Below, one piece after another: positions 1 to 6,366 of a stretch of 6,491 nucleotides of DNA; positions within the stretch are counted from its first letter, which is position 1, and every line of letters starts with the position of its first letter. A program made the position numbers and the translations under genes. The notes beneath the pieces were generated by a model. That model searched no databases. It was given only the letters and a program-made list of their open reading frames with translations, and had not been told where the DNA came from. Location: assembly GCA_948934525.1 (NCBI GenBank), contig CAQZSK010000029.1:1-6491 (forward strand). Direction: 5' to 3'. Source of the stretch: an uncultured Clostridia bacterium. GTDB lineage: Bacteria > Bacillota > Clostridia > TANB77 > CAG-508.

Positions 1-305
1 CTATCGCTTTGCGCTTCGATGCAATCAGCAAAACTTTAGAAGCTCTTATTCTCTCCCAACTGGAAGCCAATCAGGAGAGACAAACAGCCGTGCTGAAAAA
101 GTTAAGCGAACAGTTCGGCAATCATGCCGATGTGATAAACAATCAATCCAAACAGATTAACGCACTTTACCAAATACACCAACGGGATTATAAAAAGTTG
201 CTTCACCTGATACAACTCTATTCGGAACTTTCTGCTTGTGGTGTGATGGATAGCAAAAGGAAAGAGAACCTGAAAGCAGAAATCAACAATCTGATAAATA
301 CATAG
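1..305 (+). CDS. Mobilization accessory protein, BfmA/BtgA-like, C-terminal part (5' end outside window)
   Basis: The reading frame is open to the left edge (codons from position 3 read I-A-L-R-F-D), so this is the C-terminal ~101 residues of a longer protein. The TTG at position 9 need not be the start. The visible part is hydrophilic and mostly helical, with a Gln/Asn/Lys-rich stretch likely to form a coiled coil (about 20-55 residues in from the edge) and a basic helical tail ending in NLINT. No catalytic motif is visible. It lies 4 nt ahead of a relaxase-like gene, the position taken by BtgA/BfmA-type proteins, which are DNA-binding relaxosome partners that help the relaxase at oriT in Bacteroides mobilizable elements. 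The family call rests mainly on that neighbour and on general character; the N-terminal DNA-binding part that would confirm it is not in the window. G+C is clearly higher than in the operon starting at 1398. Confidence 0.55.
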   Translation, partial: IALRFDAISKTLEALILSQLEANQERQTAVLKKLSEQFGNHADVINNQSKQINALYQIHQRDYKKLLHLIQLYSELSACGVMDSKRKENLKAEINNLINT

Positions 306-309
306 GATT

Positions 310-1161
310 ATGCACATAGATTTTGCACCGCCATCAAACGGGACATATAATAATTCTGGAAGTAGCCGACAGCTAGCTAATTACCTCGAACATGAAGATT
401 TAGAAAGGATGGAGAAAGGTATTTATACCGAAGGCTTTTTCAATCTGACAGAGGATAACATATATAAATCAAAGCTCATAAAAGATATAGATAGTAATAT
501 CGGGCAACTCCTGAAAACTGATGCAAAGTTTTATGCTATTCATGTCAGTCCATCGGAAAGTGAACTTCGGGCAATAGGAAACACCGAACAAAAGCAAGCC
601 GAAGCCATGAAACGTTATATTCGTGAGGTGTTTATCCCTGAATATGCCAAAAACTTCAATAAAGGGCTATCCGAAGTAGATATAAAGTTTTATGGTAAGA
701 TTCATTTTGACCGCAACCGTTCCGATAATGAGTTGAATATGCACTGCCATTTGATTGTGAGCCGAAAAGACCAAACTAACAAAAAGAAACTATCACCACT
801 CACCAATCATAAGAATACAAAGAACGGAATAATAAAAGGTGGCTTTGACCGTGTAAACTTGTTCCGACAAGTAGAACAAGGGTTTGATAGATTGTTCAAC
901 TACGATCGCCAGCAATCAGAATCATTTGACTACCACAATACAATAAAAAATAGTTCTATCTCTGAACAACTTAAAATACAGGAACAAGAATTTAAAGCCA
1001 ATAAAAGAAAAATAGAAATCAATCAGGATAGAAATCCGGATTACAACCAATCATCAAATCTATTCCTATCTTTTATTCCATCAGGAGCCGACTTTATCCT
1101 CAATTCCAAAGAACAGACTCTCAAACATAAAAAGGGAAAAAGAAAAAAACGCAGATTGTAA
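310..1161 (+). CDS. Relaxase-like mobilization protein (BtgB / DUF5712 type)
   Basis: This 283-residue protein probably nicks DNA at oriT and leads strand transfer when the element is mobilized by a helper conjugative element. Near the N-terminus the segment GSSRQLANYLEHED (residues 17-30) resembles the start of Bacteroides Mob relaxases, with Y25 a candidate catalytic tyrosine. The segment MHCHLIVSRKD (144-154) carries an H-x-H pair (H145, H147) like the metal-binding motif of MOB relaxases. The C-terminus is Lys/Arg-rich (KKGKRKKRRL), common in these DNA-binding proteins. The gene starts 4 nt after the upstream mob gene, so the two are co-transcribed. There is no strong Shine-Dalgarno sequence, normal for Bacteroidota. 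Relatives are sometimes misnamed molybdopterin-guanine dinucleotide biosynthesis protein MobB; nothing here supports that. The last ~75 residues are coded by more A-rich DNA, but the frame is intact. The mobilization role is well supported; the exact family name is less so. Confidence 0.7.
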   Translation: MHIDFAPPSNGTYNNSGSSRQLANYLEHEDLERMEKGIYTEGFFNLTEDNIYKSKLIKDIDSNIGQLLKTDAKFYAIHVSPSESELRAIGNTEQKQAEAMKRYIREVFIPEYAKNFNKGLSEVDIKFYGKIHFDRNRSDNELNMHCHLIVSRKDQTNKKKLSPLTNHKNTKNGIIKGGFDRVNLFRQVEQGFDRLFNYDRQQSESFDYHNTIKNSSISEQLKIQEQEFKANKRKIEINQDRNPDYNQSSNLFLSFIPSGADFILNSKEQTLKHKKGKRKKRRL

Positions 1162-1397
1162 TCAGTAATGTTCTTCTTGCGGGAATAAAGAAAACATTTA
1201 GTCATTCACTAATCCTAATTCGAAAAATGAGTATAGCTGAACAATCTAATCTCAAATGTATCTGCAAGATCCATAATCTATTGATATGAATCCAAACAGT
1301 GTCTTTTTGCATTATATAGTCTAAAAATGATCTAAAATTTCTTATGACCTTATATATGAAATTTGTATCTTTGCGCCCTAAATTCATTATTAGTTTT
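1162..1397. other. Non-coding gap between mobilization genes and cargo operon
   Basis: This 236-base AT-rich stretch has no convincing gene. The only plus-strand start I see gives a 20-codon frame (1227-1289) with no supporting features. The minus-strand frame at 1202-1492 runs into the methyltransferase motif I region and is an antisense shadow. The operon promoter lies at its right end. No transfer origin, direct repeat or insertion-sequence end is recognisable. The drop in G+C relative to the mob genes makes this the likely boundary between element backbone and cargo. Confidence 0.6.
1343..1373 (+). promoter_or_regulatory. Bacteroides-type promoter of the four-gene operon
   Basis: TATCTTTG at 1366-1373 matches the Bacteroides -7 consensus TAnnTTTG exactly. 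TATG at 1343-1346 is a 3-of-4 match to the -33 box TTTG, with a 19-bp spacer in the usual range. Transcription would begin near 1378-1382, leaving a leader of roughly 15-20 nt before the ATG at 1398. The promoter overlaps the in-frame ATGs at 1344 and 1356, which argues against those as starts. No operator-like inverted repeat is evident on it. Confidence 0.6.
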
Positions 1398-2453
1398 ATG
1401 ATTGGAGTAGATTTATTCTCTGGAGCAGGTGGACTTTCACTTGGTGCAGAAATGGCAGGGGTCAATATAAAGTATGCAGTCGAGTACGACAAGTATGCTG
1501 CAGAGACTTATGCCCACAATCATAAAAATATCCCCATTTTTGTTGAAGACATTAGATTGTTGTCTGAACTACCATCCCATCTTTATAATAATCATAAAGC
1601 AAAAGTATTAATGGGGGGACCTCCATGCCAAGGATTTTCATTATCAAATCTTAAAACAAGGAATAAAGAAAATGAGAACAATTGGCTTTTTAAAGAATTC
1701 ATAAGAATTACGAAATTATGGATGCCAGATTGGATTGTCTTAGAGAATGTAAGTGGCATTTTAAAAACAGAAGAGGGTTTCTTTTGGGAACAAATTATAA
1801 ATGAATTTGAAAAAATAGGGTATACTATCAGTTTTAAACTACTTTATGCTACAGATTATGGGGTGCCCCAAAAAAGACACCGAGTCTTTTTAATAGGGTC
1901 TTTACATGGAATTCAGTATGAATTTCCACCAATAGAGCAAAATCAAATAGCTGTAACTGTTGCCGATGCAATTTCTGATTTGCCATCTTTACCCAACGGC
2001 GCCAATTTCGAAAAATTAGAATATAAGAATAACCCAACCTCTAGTTATGCTCGATTACTAAGAGGAGCATCTAAGTTCTCAACTAACAATTTTGTCACAA
2101 AGAATTCAGAGCTTACAATAAAACGCTACAGTTTTATTCCACAAGGCGGTAATTGGGAGAATATACCAAAGGAGCTAATGGCGAACTATAAAGATTGTAG
2201 TCGTTGTCACACAGGTATATATCATCGTTTAGAGGCAAATAAGCCATCCACAGTTATTGGCAACTATAGAAAAAATATGCTAATTCATCCGTGGGAAGAT
2301 CGGGGTTTATCAGTAAGAGAAGCTGCAAGAATACAATCTTTTCCTGATTCTTTTGAGTTTAAAGGAAGTATTGGTTTTCAACAACAACAAGTTGGTAATG
2401 CAGTCCCTCCCCTTTTAGCAAAAATTGTTTTTGACAAATTACTAAGTTATTGA
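1398..2453 (+). CDS. C5-cytosine-specific DNA methyltransferase (Dcm/HhaI-like fold)
   Basis: This enzyme transfers methyl from S-adenosylmethionine to carbon 5 of cytosine in a specific DNA sequence. All key motifs are present in the 351 residues: motif I DLFSGAGGLSLG (5-16, SAM binding), motif IV GGPPCQGFS (73-81) with catalytic C77, motif VI ENV (116-118), motif VIII QKRHR (158-162), a target-recognition region roughly 195-290, a motif IX-like segment KPSTVIGNYRKN, and motif X GNAVPP (333-338). It therefore looks active. I chose ATG 1398 because members of this family normally begin just before motif I and because the promoter overlaps the two upstream in-frame ATGs (1344 would add 18 residues). 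It is the first gene of the operon, 3 nt before the HD gene. No restriction endonuclease is recognisable next to it, so it is either an orphan or the self-marking part of a multi-gene system. The target sequence cannot be read from the protein by eye. Confidence 0.95.
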   Translation: MIGVDLFSGAGGLSLGAEMAGVNIKYAVEYDKYAAETYAHNHKNIPIFVEDIRLLSELPSHLYNNHKAKVLMGGPPCQGFSLSNLKTRNKENENNWLFKEFIRITKLWMPDWIVLENVSGILKTEEGFFWEQIINEFEKIGYTISFKLLYATDYGVPQKRHRVFLIGSLHGIQYEFPPIEQNQIAVTVADAISDLPSLPNGANFEKLEYKNNPTSSYARLLRGASKFSTNNFVTKNSELTIKRYSFIPQGGNWENIPKELMANYKDCSRCHTGIYHRLEANKPSTVIGNYRKNMLIHPWEDRGLSVREAARIQSFPDSFEFKGSIGFQQQQVGNAVPPLLAKIVFDKLLSY

Positions 2454-2456
2454 AAC

Positions 2457-3449
2457 ATGTGGACTGAACAAAAAATAGAAAAACATTTAAAGGAGATTCT
2501 GACTTCAGAATTTGAAGCTAAAGCAGAAGATTATATCTCATTATATATTACCGCTAGAAAATATATAGTAGAAGAGGTGTTGAAAGAAATCAAAGGCATA
2601 GAACCTTCATTAACAGACCATTCAGCTGACCATGTAGCAAATGTGATGGAAAGAGCATGGGACCTAATTGAAGACCAACAAGATAGGTTTTCTGGTATTG
2701 AAATATATTTATTATGTCTCATTATTTTATTTCATGATGTTGGCAATATTGAAGGAAGAGGAGGACACAATAAGAAAATAGCAGAAATTTATAATAACAT
2801 TCGAAATAAGGTTCCAACCTATAACCAAGAACGTCGTTTGGTATTAATAGCTACTGCTGCACATTGTGGTAGTTCCAAAAAAGGAGATAAAGACACCCTA
2901 AGTGATGTTGATGAAATATCCAATTTGTACAACAAAGAAATTAAGCTGAGAGAACTAGCTAGTATCTTAAGGTTTGCTGATGAACTTTCAGAGGGTCCGC
3001 AGAGAACTTCACATTATTTGAATAGCAAATCTAAAATAGCGGAGGATGCTCAAATATACCATGAATATGCAAGTATCACTAATATATTTGTTGATAAAGG
3101 TAATAATCGTATAGCAATAACTTATAATATAGATTATACATCTAGTGAGAGAATAGAAGAATTGCTTGAATTTACATACCGGAGAATATTAAAACTTGAT
3201 GCAGAACGTAGATATTGTAAATATTACGCTCCAATCTTAGATAAACTAAAAAAAACAGATGCACAAATTAATTTTACTATAAATGGTGATATTTGTGATT
3301 TAGACTTACCTAAAATTGAGTTAGGTGATAAATATAATTTAATTGACGATGGAAATGATACAAATATTGTTGATCATTTTATAAAGAATAATCCTGTTTT
3401 TAACATTCATAATATTGTTGAAAAATTAAATAGTAACAAAGATGAATAA
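2457..3449 (+). CDS. HD-domain protein, putative metal-dependent phosphohydrolase or nuclease
   Basis: This 330-residue soluble protein carries an HD-superfamily core with its metal ligands in order: H55 and H59 in DHSADHV, the H93-D94 doublet in LFHDVGN, H104, H136 in ATAAHCG, and D175 in LRFADELSEG. HD enzymes hydrolyse phosphoester bonds in (d)NTPs, cyclic or signalling nucleotides, or nucleic acids; this pattern cannot choose among them. The extra histidines between the doublet and the last Asp would suit a two-metal site. The part after about residue 200 is not recognised; it holds a helical stretch (about 228-268) and an acidic tail ending NKDE. There is no signal peptide or membrane segment. 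The ATG follows the methyltransferase stop by 3 nt and the gene's end overlaps the ATPase start by 8 nt, implying coupled translation. In this context it is a good candidate effector. HD-fold assignment is firm; substrate is unknown. Confidence 0.82.
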   Translation: MWTEQKIEKHLKEILTSEFEAKAEDYISLYITARKYIVEEVLKEIKGIEPSLTDHSADHVANVMERAWDLIEDQQDRFSGIEIYLLCLIILFHDVGNIEGRGGHNKKIAEIYNNIRNKVPTYNQERRLVLIATAAHCGSSKKGDKDTLSDVDEISNLYNKEIKLRELASILRFADELSEGPQRTSHYLNSKSKIAEDAQIYHEYASITNIFVDKGNNRIAITYNIDYTSSERIEELLEFTYRRILKLDAERRYCKYYAPILDKLKKTDAQINFTINGDICDLDLPKIELGDKYNLIDDGNDTNIVDHFIKNNPVFNIHNIVEKLNSNKDE

Positions 3450-5187
3450 TATTATTAATCCATTTGAATATGAAGGTGCAAATAATCTGCCTGACAATGA
3501 TATTATAGGTTATTACATTGAGGATTACAATTTTTCTCGTTTCATTCAATCGACAAAAAATATATTTCTGATAGGCGAAAGGGGATCCGGGAAAACAATG
3601 ACTCTTTTGTATAATTCTTTCAAAATACAATATAAAATAGCAAATCAAAAATCAAAATCTATAAGTTTTGATAAAATAGGGATTCATGTTCCATGTAATA
3701 CCCCTCTATTTCATAAAAAGGAATACTTATTGTTGAATGATGATTTTAAGAAGAGTATCATTTGTGAACATTATTTAGTTCTTTCTATTTTGTATGCAAT
3801 TGCCGATACTTTATCTGAAATTCCTGAAATTATTGAATCTTCTCAATCGCAAAAATTAGATTTCTTCTCAGAGATAGAATATATTTGGGGAGTTGATTTA
3901 GATCATAGCTCAATAAACTTTTTTGAGTCAATTAAAAGATATGTTAATAAAGAAATGATTGCAACTCAAAAAAAAATAAACACATATAACTCTGATGCTT
4001 TTTATGAAAATGCACTGTCATTTTCTTCATCTATTATGCCATTTTTCACTTTAATAAGAAAGATCTCTTTATTGCAGTCATCACATTTTCTTATTATGAT
4101 AGATGATGCTCATGATATGAATAAATATCAAATTCAGACATTGAATTCATGGATTGCTTATAGAGATCATTCGATTTTCAGTTTTAAAGTTGCAACAGCA
4201 AAGGTTAATCGTCCTGTATTTATCACATCAACTGGCGGATCTATATTAGAAGGTCATGACTTTATTACTGTTGATATGGAACGAGCCTATCAAAATGAAG
4301 AAACAGATTTCTTTAAACTAGCAAAAAAAATCATTGAAAGGCGTTTGGAAAACATTGGATTAAAAGGCGTTACTGCAGAAGAATTCTTTCCTGTTAATGA
4401 AAGTTTTTCAAAAGATATAGAAAAATATAAGGCTATAGCCAAACAGCAGGCAGAGGAAAAATATGGTACAAATGCAACAAAATCAGTTCAAGACTATATT
4501 TACAAGTATCATAGAGCAATGTACTTTAGAGAACGAAGTGCAAAGGCTAACAAACCCCCATATTCAGGTTTTGAAACAATTGTTGATATTTCAACTGGAA
4601 TTGTCAGAAATTTGCTAGATCCATGTTATTGGATGTTTGATAATGCGTTAAACAACAACAAAGATGGTATTACTCAAATCTCTCCAAAAATTCAAACTCA
4701 AATAATAGTTGAACGTAGTCAGCGAATGTGGGATGTTCTAAGAAATGGATTAGACAAAATAATTGATAATTGTACAATAGAGCAAGGAAAACAAATATTC
4801 CAATTATTTGAAAACTTAATGATACTATTTTCTAAACGATTAGTATCTGATATTTCAGAGCCTCGTGCTATTGTTTTCTCTATTTCACAAAAAGACACTC
4901 ACCCAGAATTGTATAAAGAGATCATTGCACTAATAGATCTTGCAAGGAAAGTTCAATTCATTTACACTAGGATTGGAAATGCAAAAGATAAAGGAAAACA
5001 GGAAATTTACTATGTGCCAAATCGCTTACTTTTCCCAAGTTTAGGGCTAGATCCTCATGGACAATATTCTAGAGTATCATTAAAAGTATCGGATATATGG
5101 AATGCTGCAGTTAATAACAAGCAATTTCCTATAAACGAAGAAACTAGTACTAGTATTAATCTTCAAAAAAACTTATTTGATGAATAA
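3442..5187 (+). CDS. ORC/Cdc6-like AAA+ P-loop ATPase
   Basis: This 581-residue protein binds and probably hydrolyses ATP. The Walker A motif is GERGSGKT (45-52, K51 and T52), preceded by a beta strand NIFLIG. Walker B is FLIMIDDAHD (216-225, D221 and D222). A strand with PVFITSTGG (258-266) sits where sensor 1 is expected, and STGIVRNLLD (384-393) contains R389, a possible sensor 2 arginine. The segment of about 150 residues between Walker A and B is long for a minimal AAA+ core. The C-terminal part (about 485-555, including YYVPNRLLFPSLGL) resembles a winged-helix-like domain, which would fit DNA binding as in ORC/Cdc6-type ATPases; that is inference. It starts inside the end of the HD gene (ATGAATAA overlap) and ends in the same kind of overlap with the next gene. 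It likely acts as sensor or motor of the operon. A STAND-type or other signalling ATPase is the main alternative. Confidence 0.82.
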   Translation: MNNIINPFEYEGANNLPDNDIIGYYIEDYNFSRFIQSTKNIFLIGERGSGKTMTLLYNSFKIQYKIANQKSKSISFDKIGIHVPCNTPLFHKKEYLLLNDDFKKSIICEHYLVLSILYAIADTLSEIPEIIESSQSQKLDFFSEIEYIWGVDLDHSSINFFESIKRYVNKEMIATQKKINTYNSDAFYENALSFSSSIMPFFTLIRKISLLQSSHFLIMIDDAHDMNKYQIQTLNSWIAYRDHSIFSFKVATAKVNRPVFITSTGGSILEGHDFITVDMERAYQNEETDFFKLAKKIIERRLENIGLKGVTAEEFFPVNESFSKDIEKYKAIAKQQAEEKYGTNATKSVQDYIYKYHRAMYFRERSAKANKPPYSGFETIVDISTGIVRNLLDPCYWMFDNALNNNKDGITQISPKIQTQIIVERSQRMWDVLRNGLDKIIDNCTIEQGKQIFQLFENLMILFSKRLVSDISEPRAIVFSISQKDTHPELYKEIIALIDLARKVQFIYTRIGNAKDKGKQEIYYVPNRLLFPSLGLDPHGQYSRVSLKVSDIWNAAVNNKQFPINEETSTSINLQKNLFDE

Positions 5188-6088
5188 TATATTATTTATA
5201 TATCCCAGTTGGGAGGAACGAGCTTTTCTAGGTTTCAAAACCGATGTGGAATATCACAAAATCCACACAGTCTATATTATTAAAAAGATAAAATCTTTAA
5301 ATATTGAAAAGACATCATTTTATTTAAAGAAAATTGAAGAGTATTGTGTCTCTCACAATATTCAAGCAAGGTTTATTGATATAGAAACGAATGGTGTAGT
5401 CATTTGGAATATTCTAAAAAAGTATATTAGTGAGTTAAATAGGGAAGATAATGTATTTTTAGACATTACTACAATGTCTAGAAATATAATTTGGGCTTCA
5501 CTTTTCTTTTTCAGAGAAGCATTTAAACAAATAACAATTATTTACCACAAACCTAATAGTTATTCAGACACTTGGATTAGTAAAGAACCAGAAACTCCTA
5601 GATTGTTATTTAAGCATTCTGGAATAATAGAATTAGGTCTTCCCACATATCTTATTATTATAACAGGCTACGATCCTGAACGCACAAGACAAGTTTTAGG
5701 ATATTACGAACCTCAAAAGGTATTTCTTGTAATACAAACAGGAAATCAGTTAAACAATAACATAAAAAACACTAAGGAATTACACTTGTCTGCATGTGAT
5801 AATGTGGGTATTTCCGACATTGAAATAAAATCAATAGACTCTTATGATAATAATTTTGGATTTGATAGTATTAATAATATTATTATGGCTAATAAAGGCA
5901 AGGCTAATTTTATATTAACCTCGTTAGGTCCCAAATTATCAGCTATATCAGCATATCAATGCTATCTAGAGCATCCAGAAATAGCATTATCATATCTTCC
6001 ATGTAAAGAGTACAATGTTGACTACTGTCATGGAATAGGAGATCGCTTTAGTAAAACTATACAATTTGACAATAAACTCAAATTGTAA
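5180..6088 (+). CDS. Unrecognised alpha/beta (Rossmann-like) protein closing the operon
   Basis: I do not recognise this family. The 302 residues look like two consecutive alpha/beta halves. The first opens with a strand and PSWEERAFLGF (9-19) and contains VFLDITTMSRN (92-102). The second begins with LPTYLIIITGYDPERTR (154-170), has FLVIQTGN (182-189), then FILTSLGPKLSAIS (244-257) and a near-C-terminal YCHGIGD (282-288). Hydrophobic strands ending in polar or Gly/Thr/Ser loops suggest a Rossmannoid ligand-binding fold, possibly a nucleotide sensor of the CARF kind or a hydrolase; this is speculative. No clear PD-(D/E)xK, HNH, P-loop or membrane segment is seen. The start is ATG 5180, overlapping the ATPase stop by 8 nt; a TTG at 5177 adds one residue and is less likely. 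Tight coupling to the ATPase suggests the two act together. Confidence 0.75.
   Translation: MNNILFIYPSWEERAFLGFKTDVEYHKIHTVYIIKKIKSLNIEKTSFYLKKIEEYCVSHNIQARFIDIETNGVVIWNILKKYISELNREDNVFLDITTMSRNIIWASLFFFREAFKQITIIYHKPNSYSDTWISKEPETPRLLFKHSGIIELGLPTYLIIITGYDPERTRQVLGYYEPQKVFLVIQTGNQLNNNIKNTKELHLSACDNVGISDIEIKSIDSYDNNFGFDSINNIIMANKGKANFILTSLGPKLSAISAYQCYLEHPEIALSYLPCKEYNVDYCHGIGDRFSKTIQFDNKLKL
6060..6087 (+). terminator. AT-rich hairpin at the operon's end, possible terminator
   Basis: A perfect 10-bp inverted repeat (6060-6069 TACAATTTGA, 6078-6087 TCAAATTGTA) with an 8-base loop covers the last codons and most of the stop codon of the final gene. It has few G:C pairs and no clean T-run follows, so it is not a textbook intrinsic terminator. 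Its place at the end of the operon makes a transcript-end or mRNA-stabilising role plausible. Confidence 0.35.
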
Positions 6089-6134
6089 TTGTTATAAATA
6101 GACAATGAGCATATGTTCCTTAATGAAATGGATA

Positions 6135-6154
6135 TTAGATAACATTTTATCTAA
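6135..6154. repeat. Short perfect inverted repeat downstream of the operon
   Basis: TTAGATAA (6135-6142) and TTATCTAA (6147-6154) form an 8-bp perfect stem with a 4-base loop. Two G/C-containing pairs at most make it weak as RNA. It could be a second element of the transcription end or a protein-binding site; chance occurrence in AT-rich DNA is also possible. Confidence 0.3.
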
Positions 6155-6203
6155 CAAATTGAACGATTTATAAAACAAGAAAATATATAATAGGCTTCTA
6201 CTT

Positions 6204-6234
6204 TTTGTAGAACTCTAAAAAATAATTATCTTCG
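6204..6234 (+). promoter_or_regulatory. Possible Bacteroides-type promoter reading rightwards
   Basis: TTTG at 6204-6207 matches the -33 box and TATCTTCG at 6227-6234 matches seven of the eight positions of TAnnTTTG, with a 19-bp spacer, the same spacing as at the operon promoter. Its -33 box overlaps a small hairpin (TTCTAC 6196-6201 with GTAGAA 6207-6212). If used, it would drive the short ORF at 6367 with a leader of about 125 nt, or a gene beyond the window. Confidence 0.4.
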
Positions 6235-6366
6235 CCCTCAGTATTCTCCATAAGTAAACTACCGCAAAAGCACGTAGCAAATTAGTGGAATAATTCATGG
6301 GATATGCTTGAAGCAAAAAATATAAAGTTTTAAATATCAGCGTGATTAATCCATTAGGAGACTTCA

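Larger units (their letters stand above)
6089..6366. other. AT-rich intergenic stretch after the operon
   Basis: No convincing gene lies here. It contains two small inverted repeats and the promoter-like motif listed separately. A 22-codon plus-strand frame at 6105-6173 runs through one of the repeats and has no support. On the minus strand a 27-codon frame between stops (6198-6281) reads as plausible protein sequence but has no full gene around it. No integrase gene, tRNA or clear attachment site is seen. Confidence 0.55.

Noticed and set aside
102..317. A 71-codon minus-strand frame opposite the first mobilization gene.
   Set aside because: It lies antisense to the coiled-coil region of a real gene; its hydrophobic look reflects the reverse strand of a Lys/Gln/Asn-rich sequence.
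1202..1492. A 96-codon minus-strand frame across the operon promoter and methyltransferase start.
   Set aside because: Its first third is the antisense of methyltransferase motif I coding sequence; composition is not protein-like and no promoter or start signal supports it.
1849..2037. A 62-codon minus-strand frame inside the methyltransferase.
   Set aside because: It is fully antisense to conserved motif VIII coding sequence and is a shadow of it.
3400..3648. An 82-codon minus-strand frame at the HD/ATPase junction.
   Set aside because: It is antisense to the Walker A region and to the overlap junction; Ile/Tyr/Phe-rich translation is typical of reverse AT-rich DNA.
3968..3976. A run of nine A's inside the ATPase gene (and eight A's near 4323) as a possible slippage or phase-variation site.
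   Set aside because: The frame is intact through both, they code for ordinary Lys codons, and such runs are expected in AT-rich coding DNA.
1398..6088. Interpretation as an ordinary type II restriction-modification pair, or as BREX or DISARM.
   Set aside because: No restriction nuclease motif is recognisable in the downstream genes, and the hallmark genes of BREX (pglZ, brxC) and DISARM (drmA, drmB) are absent from the window.
6105..6173. A 22-codon plus-strand ORF just after the operon.
   Set aside because: It has no ribosome site or promoter, and most of it is the inverted repeat; chance is sufficient.
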